Virus record (IMG/VR): IMGVR_UViG_3300009786_002507
Location: 1-36,859 of that record
Origin: a virus
Reading direction: 5' to 3' (one strand)
DNA length: 36,859 bases
Part shown: piece after piece, positions 33,566-36,859 of the stretch
Layout: each line of letters begins with the position of its first letter
How positions within the stretch are numbered: position 1 is the first letter of the stretch
Notes under the pieces: model-generated
What the model was told of the DNA's origin: nothing
The model's input: only the letters and a program-made list of their open reading frames with translations
The model's database searches: none
Translations under genes and position numbers: made by a program

Positions 33566-34605
33566 TTAAAATCCCCGATCGGTAAACTACCCTTCGCGCA
33601 AGTTTGTACACATCTAAATATTTTATCTTTCTTTCCGACACCCAATTCATTACTCCAACTTTCAACTAAATCAGTAGTATAAAATTCGTGTTGTAAAATT
33701 TTATCTGCACTATAATGATCCAGGCTATTAAAATCTTCCCCGTAGTTATCAAAAATCCTTTTTCTAATTTCATCTACAGTAGTTTTATCTGTTTGTAACA
33801 ATGAGTTTGGAAGAAAACAACATGGCCAAAGTTTAGCATCATAACTTATAAAATACATTCCTTTATGCATATTATTACAATAAATTGTATTATCTATTTT
33901 GTCTTTAACTTTTTGATATAATTCTTTTGACTGTGTATATTGTGTAAGTGGTTTTGTTATTTGTTTACGTAATTGTATATCATCAAATGAAAGTTTTTCT
34001 GCTTGAATAATACTACGATCATATCTTGAAACAAAATGTTTGAATCCCATTTGCGTTGCAAGTATTTTTGCATCTTCAACTTGGTGCTTGTTCCATTCAA
34101 AAATAATAAACTGCCATAATGGTTCGCCTCCTGCGTTTATAAATGCTTCAGCATTCTCCATACATTTAGACCAATTAACATTTTGTCTATATAAATGATT
34201 AGTATCTTCTAACCCATCTAAACTAAAAAGCATATCATATTTAAAAAATTTTGTTAGTATGTTTGCTAACTTTGTAAAATATTGTGGATTACGTATTCCG
34301 CCGTTTGTATGAATATGAATATCATAATTTGGATTAATTTTATATGCACCTTCTAACAATTTTAAAAACTGTGGATACACTAAGGGCTCATCAATAGTTC
34401 CACAAAATTCTAAAACTTTTACAGATGCCATTGCTTTGCTTTTTAACAAATCAAATATTGTATTAATGTCTATATAAACTTTAGATGGAATAGTAAACTT
34501 AGAATCATTGAAACTATAATCCGTACGAACGCAACCCAAGCACAGTGCATTGCAAACTGTACTAAGTTCGAATTGTATTTTTATAGGTTGTTCTAAATAA
34601 TGCAT
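33538..34605 (-). CDS. Radical SAM protein with SPASM-like C-terminus
   Basis: Predicted protein of 355 residues from ATG 34605 (MHYLEQPIKI); 34650 is open but lies inside the oxygenase gene. CNALCLGC gives C18, C22 and C25, the same positions as in the gene at 16189. FCGTIDEPLVYP replaces GGEP. FSLDGLEDTNHLYRQNVNW and INAGGEP are shared with that paralogue. C243, C262, C263, C332 and C336 give the same C ... CC ... C-x3-C auxiliary pattern. Second gene of the minus operon, overlapping the upstream oxygenase gene by 13 bases, so hydroxylation and radical chemistry may act on one target. Confidence 0.86.
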   Translation of the reverse strand: MHYLEQPIKIQFELSTVCNALCLGCVRTDYSFNDSKFTIPSKVYIDINTIFDLLKSKAMASVKVLEFCGTIDEPLVYPQFLKLLEGAYKINPNYDIHIHTNGGIRNPQYFTKLANILTKFFKYDMLFSLDGLEDTNHLYRQNVNWSKCMENAEAFINAGGEPLWQFIIFEWNKHQVEDAKILATQMGFKHFVSRYDRSIIQAEKLSFDDIQLRKQITKPLTQYTQSKELYQKVKDKIDNTIYCNNMHKGMYFISYDAKLWPCCFLPNSLLQTDKTTVDEIRKRIFDNYGEDFNSLDHYSADKILQHEFYTTDLVESWSNELGVGKKDKIFRCVQTCAKGSLPIGDFKWKKLTENK

Positions 34606-35420
34606 TGTCGTAATAACTTTTGGTAACTGCCATGAAATACCGGCCCCCAATGTTTGCCGGGCCCACCGTGTATAATCATATGATAGCGATATTCATCACT
34701 ATCATTAAAAACAATATGTTCAAATCCAATATCAAGTTTATTTGCTTGTCCCGGTTTAAATGGTACTACGCCGCGTCCCCTCATAAAAAATTTACACCCG
34801 TCAGGGTTGTTTAGTGCTAAATTAACAGGTCCGAGTTTATGCATATCCCAATCTGTATGAGGGAAAATATACCCGCCTGGTTCGAGTTGCATAATTCTTA
34901 CCCGAGCAAATGTTTCATATGTAAATGTTTCTTGAAAAAACTTTGCTATAGTAGGCATCCATTTACAAATATCAGTCCAAATATAAGGAACATCTTTATC
35001 CTCCATAGGTGAACCATCATCTTTTTTAAACCCATATCGATCATGATATTGTGTTTGCACAGCACTAAGACCATGTATGCATAAACTTTTCCAACCGCCA
35101 TGTCCTTCATACAAAGACCTGTGAGGTACATAATGTTCTTTAAAAGAATGTGCCTCTTCGTACATTTTTTCATACGGTACTTTATATGGTAATCCTAACT
35201 CTAAATAGTTTAATCCGCTACTTGGAGAAGCGTTACCAATATCTGGGAGGCCTAACATTGTCTCGTTACAAACGTCCCATCCAGTCTTTAAATCATCTCG
35301 AAACTCAAATGGTTTAGGTTGTGCATCGGTCTTAACCCAGTTAAGTAGGTCTTGTGGCAAGGCGTGTTTTGTGCCTATGTGTTCTGGAATAATATGATCA
35401 TCTGTATATTTGTATAGCAT
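34593..35420 (-). CDS. Aspartyl/asparaginyl beta-hydroxylase-like 2OG-Fe(II) oxygenase
   Basis: Predicted protein of 275 residues. The iron motif is H188-x-D190 in EPGGYIFPHTDWDMHK, with a distal H235 in FEHIVFNDSDEYRYHMIIHG, where N239 and R245 match the HxVxN....R pattern of the AspH-like family; R245 would bind 2-oxoglutarate. The start is set at 35420 rather than 35426 because the late promoter box is exactly five bases before the second ATG. The N-terminal 170 residues are not recognised. It opens the operon with the two radical SAM genes. A protein or peptide substrate is likely; small molecules are possible. Confidence 0.78.
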   Translation of the reverse strand: MLYKYTDDHIIPEHIGTKHALPQDLLNWVKTDAQPKPFEFRDDLKTGWDVCNETMLGLPDIGNASPSSGLNYLELGLPYKVPYEKMYEEAHSFKEHYVPHRSLYEGHGGWKSLCIHGLSAVQTQYHDRYGFKKDDGSPMEDKDVPYIWTDICKWMPTIAKFFQETFTYETFARVRIMQLEPGGYIFPHTDWDMHKLGPVNLALNNPDGCKFFMRGRGVVPFKPGQANKLDIGFEHIVFNDSDEYRYHMIIHGGPGKHWGPVFHGSYQKLLRQCII

Positions 35421-35425
35421 ATGCA

Positions 35426-35433
35426 TATTTATT
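35426..35433 (-). promoter_or_regulatory. Leaderless late promoter AATAAATA-N5-ATG (minus strand)
   Basis: On the minus strand AATAAATA is followed by TGCAT and then the ATG at 35420. An in-frame ATG six bases earlier would lie upstream of the predicted transcription start, so the spacing rule decides between the two candidate starts. Confidence 0.62.
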
Positions 35434-35441
35434 TCTTACAA

Positions 35442-35449
35442 GATAAGTA
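35442..35449 (+). promoter_or_regulatory. Late promoter variant GATAAGTA
   Basis: GATAAGTA, the same variant seen at 7964, predicts transcription start at 35455, one base before the ATG at 35456. Together with the minus-strand box it fills the 35-base divergent gap. Confidence 0.5.
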
Positions 35450-35455
35450 GTATAA

Positions 35456-35677
35456 ATGATAGAGAATTTTACAACTCGCCAGTTACAAAAAGAGGCCGCC
35501 AGGGTTATAGCAACAATGGATGCTACTAGCGATAACATTTGGAAATTTAATAAACTAGGTCATCATAATAGTGAGAACTGGTATAAAGGCGCTATTAATT
35601 GGTATATCGAAAAGTATGGTGATTTACCAAGCAAGGTTGGGCCGGGCAAAGATATTACATTTGTTATAGGGGATTAA
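35456..35677 (+). CDS. Small hypothetical protein
   Basis: Predicted protein of 73 residues with a helical N-terminus (FTTRQLQKEAARVIATMDA) and a Trp-rich middle (NIWKFNKLGHHNSENWYKGAINWYIEKYG). No family recognised, no signal peptide or cysteine. It is the first gene of the rightmost operon and is followed after one base by the next gene. A regulator or small binding protein is possible, but nothing in the sequence shows it. Confidence 0.6.
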   Translation: MIENFTTRQLQKEAARVIATMDATSDNIWKFNKLGHHNSENWYKGAINWYIEKYGDLPSKVGPGKDITFVIGD

Positions 35678-35678
35678 G

Positions 35679-36113
35679 ATGGCTTATACTATAAAAACCG
35701 AAGGTAATTATTTCCTTCATGATATTATTCCTGAATTTGAATTATCACATCCTAGATGGATATGGGTATTCTTTCATCCAGAACATAATCCAGAACATCA
35801 ACATGTTGCATTACATTTACGAGTTTCGCAGGTTGAGAAACAAAGTATCTATGATACATTTCATTTTGGTGTAGATAAAGCAGGACAATTTATAGGTGCA
35901 TCGTGGGCCAAGCCCGATGGGTTGAATGCTATACGATGGATCAAAACAGAAAACAAAAGATATATACTAGTTGAAAATGGAGAGGTTGGGGACGAACCAG
36001 ATGGGTGGGGTAGTTTTTATTCACAACGCTGGTATTCTTTTAGTAAGTTTGAATATAAAGATATGCAACTTGAATTTAACTTGGCTATGAAAGAGACCGG
36101 ATGGAAACGATGA
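35679..36113 (+). CDS. Hypothetical protein
   Basis: Predicted protein of 144 residues; AGGGGA just upstream is a ribosome binding site, although close to the ATG. It is beta-rich and aromatic (FELSHPRWIWVFFHPEHNPEHQH, WGSFYSQRWYSFSKFEYK), with a histidine-rich stretch near residues 33-46. The His cluster could bind metal, but there is no complete known motif. It overlaps the Cys-rich gene by four bases. No family recognised. Confidence 0.58.
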   Translation: MAYTIKTEGNYFLHDIIPEFELSHPRWIWVFFHPEHNPEHQHVALHLRVSQVEKQSIYDTFHFGVDKAGQFIGASWAKPDGLNAIRWIKTENKRYILVENGEVGDEPDGWGSFYSQRWYSFSKFEYKDMQLEFNLAMKETGWKR

Positions 36114-36391
36114 CTGTAATTTCTTTTATGGAACGAGAAAAAGAATTGCGGCAATACTTAAAAAAATTACCGTATCATAAAAGAACACGTACATCTCAGT
36201 ACCAAGACCTTAAAGCAATTGTAGACGGTCGACACACCATGCCCGGTTTATGTAAAAAGTGCGGCCATTTGCCATGTCATGCTTATGCTGGTATGGGGGA
36301 AAGAGTAACATCTCGTTGTGGTCATCCAAGTTGTAATTGTATAGGTTGTAAGTGTGATCGATGTGATTTAAATTGGGGATGGAATGACTGA
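36110..36391 (+). CDS. Small cysteine-rich protein, probable metal binder
   Basis: Predicted protein of 93 residues from ATG 36110 in an ATGA overlap; an ATG at 36101 would add three residues. The N-terminal half is basic and helical (REKELRQYLKKLPYHKR). The C-terminal half has nine cysteines: CKKCGHLPC, then RCGHPSCNCIGCKCDRCD. These spacings suggest a zinc or iron-sulfur site. It is directly upstream of a radical SAM gene and overlaps it by eight bases. A Zn-ribbon, a ferredoxin-like electron donor or a substrate are all possible; none is proven. Confidence 0.62.
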   Translation: MTVISFMEREKELRQYLKKLPYHKRTRTSQYQDLKAIVDGRHTMPGLCKKCGHLPCHAYAGMGERVTSRCGHPSCNCIGCKCDRCDLNWGWND

Positions 36392-36859
36392 TTTAAAATG
36401 GAGCGAATACGACTTTACTAAAATACCATTTGATAATTTAGTAAGAGTTGGCCAACGTAGTATGTTATATCGAGATATGTTTACAGTCTCTTGGCTACTA
36501 GGACGCTTTTGTAATTATAAATGTTCTTACTGCTGGCCGTATGCAAGGTCAGATAGAAAGGACCACAGGCCCACGGAACTGTGTTTAAAAACAGTTGATG
36601 AGATTAAACGACAAGCAAGAGGCAACGGGTTTAATAGTTTTCATTTTAGTTTGTCAGGCGGCGAACCTACATTTCATCCAGGGTATCTAGACATCTTGGA
36701 ACACCTTGCTAATGATGTTCCTAATACAAATTATACCAGCGCACACATGACATCAAATTGTTCACGTAATATGAAATGGTTTGAAACTTATGTCCAACAC
36801 GCGGCAAAGTTTCACCGTGCAAGTATTACAGCAAGCCTACACGTCGAGCATTTAAGCAC
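36384..36859 (+). CDS. Radical SAM protein, 3' end cut by the window
   Basis: The open frame runs off the right edge; 158 codons are visible. CNYKCSYC (C43, C47, C50) is the radical SAM motif, followed by WPYARSDRKDHRPTE and FSLSGGEPTFHPGYLDILE. There is no N-terminal Cys-rich region before the core, so it differs from the twitch copies and is closer to the short type at 17280 and 18245. The C-terminal domain is outside the window. The start overlaps the Cys-rich gene. It is the fourteenth radical SAM gene of the window. Confidence 0.83.
   Translation, partial: MTDLKWSEYDFTKIPFDNLVRVGQRSMLYRDMFTVSWLLGRFCNYKCSYCWPYARSDRKDHRPTELCLKTVDEIKRQARGNGFNSFHFSLSGGEPTFHPGYLDILEHLANDVPNTNYTSAHMTSNCSRNMKWFETYVQHAAKFHRASITASLHVEHLS

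Noticed and set aside
1-36859. Integrase, transposase, CRISPR array or tRNA genes
   Set aside because: None was recognised; intergenic space is too short and repeats are only the palindromes listed.

Overview
The window is strongly AT-rich, almost fully coding, and carries T4-type late promoter motifs (variants of TATAAATA) in front of its transcription units. Together with tail-fibre and virion-type proteins on the left, this points to a lytic T4-like marine myovirus, or a metagenomic contig of one. The host cannot be named from the sequence. No tRNA, integrase, CRISPR array or insertion sequence was seen.

Layout. Positions 1-7927 hold virion genes: a very large structural protein with a YHYH domain whose 5' end is probably outside the window, a tail-associated protein, a tail-fibre-like protein, and a further structural protein preceded by a folded leader RNA of about 118 nt. 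Two intrinsic terminators (near 6850 and 7975) separate these units. The second one is merged with a late promoter and a ribosome binding site that start the next operon. Positions 7992-18236 form one head-to-tail operon of twelve overlapping or abutting genes: glycosyltransferase-like proteins, an agmatinase/arginase-family ureohydrolase, radical SAM enzymes, and a methyltransferase fused to a tandem-repeat region. From 18245 to the right edge the window is a mosaic of short cassettes on both strands. They are mostly radical SAM proteins, with two 2-oxoglutarate/Fe(II) oxygenases, an SGNH hydrolase and a few small unknown proteins.

The main discovery is density. Fourteen radical SAM genes lie in about 24.5 kb (one interrupted, one cut by the window edge). 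They fall into at least three architectures: N-terminal-twitch proteins (CxxP..H / CC / CxxC before the CxxxCxxC motif), SPASM-like proteins, and short proteins with a C-terminal C-x4-C-x-C. One copy is fused to an N-terminal region of about 500 residues of unknown function. Most lack a ribosome binding site when they open a cassette. Instead seven starts show the same geometry: a TATAAATA-like box, exactly five bases, then ATG. By T4 late promoter geometry this puts the transcription start on the A of the ATG, so these mRNAs would be leaderless. Two of these promoters are palindromic and fire in both directions.

How the parts might work together (inference). Radical SAM enzymes, oxygenases, a methyltransferase, a ureohydrolase, glycosyltransferase-like proteins and an esterase-like SGNH protein, all under late control and next to tail-fibre genes, suggest a late virion- or surface-modification system acting on a protein, peptide or glycan. 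No obvious RiPP precursor gene was found. The repeated LRKAI..DNLHSIFRV units of the methyltransferase fusion are the best candidate for a substrate or docking array.
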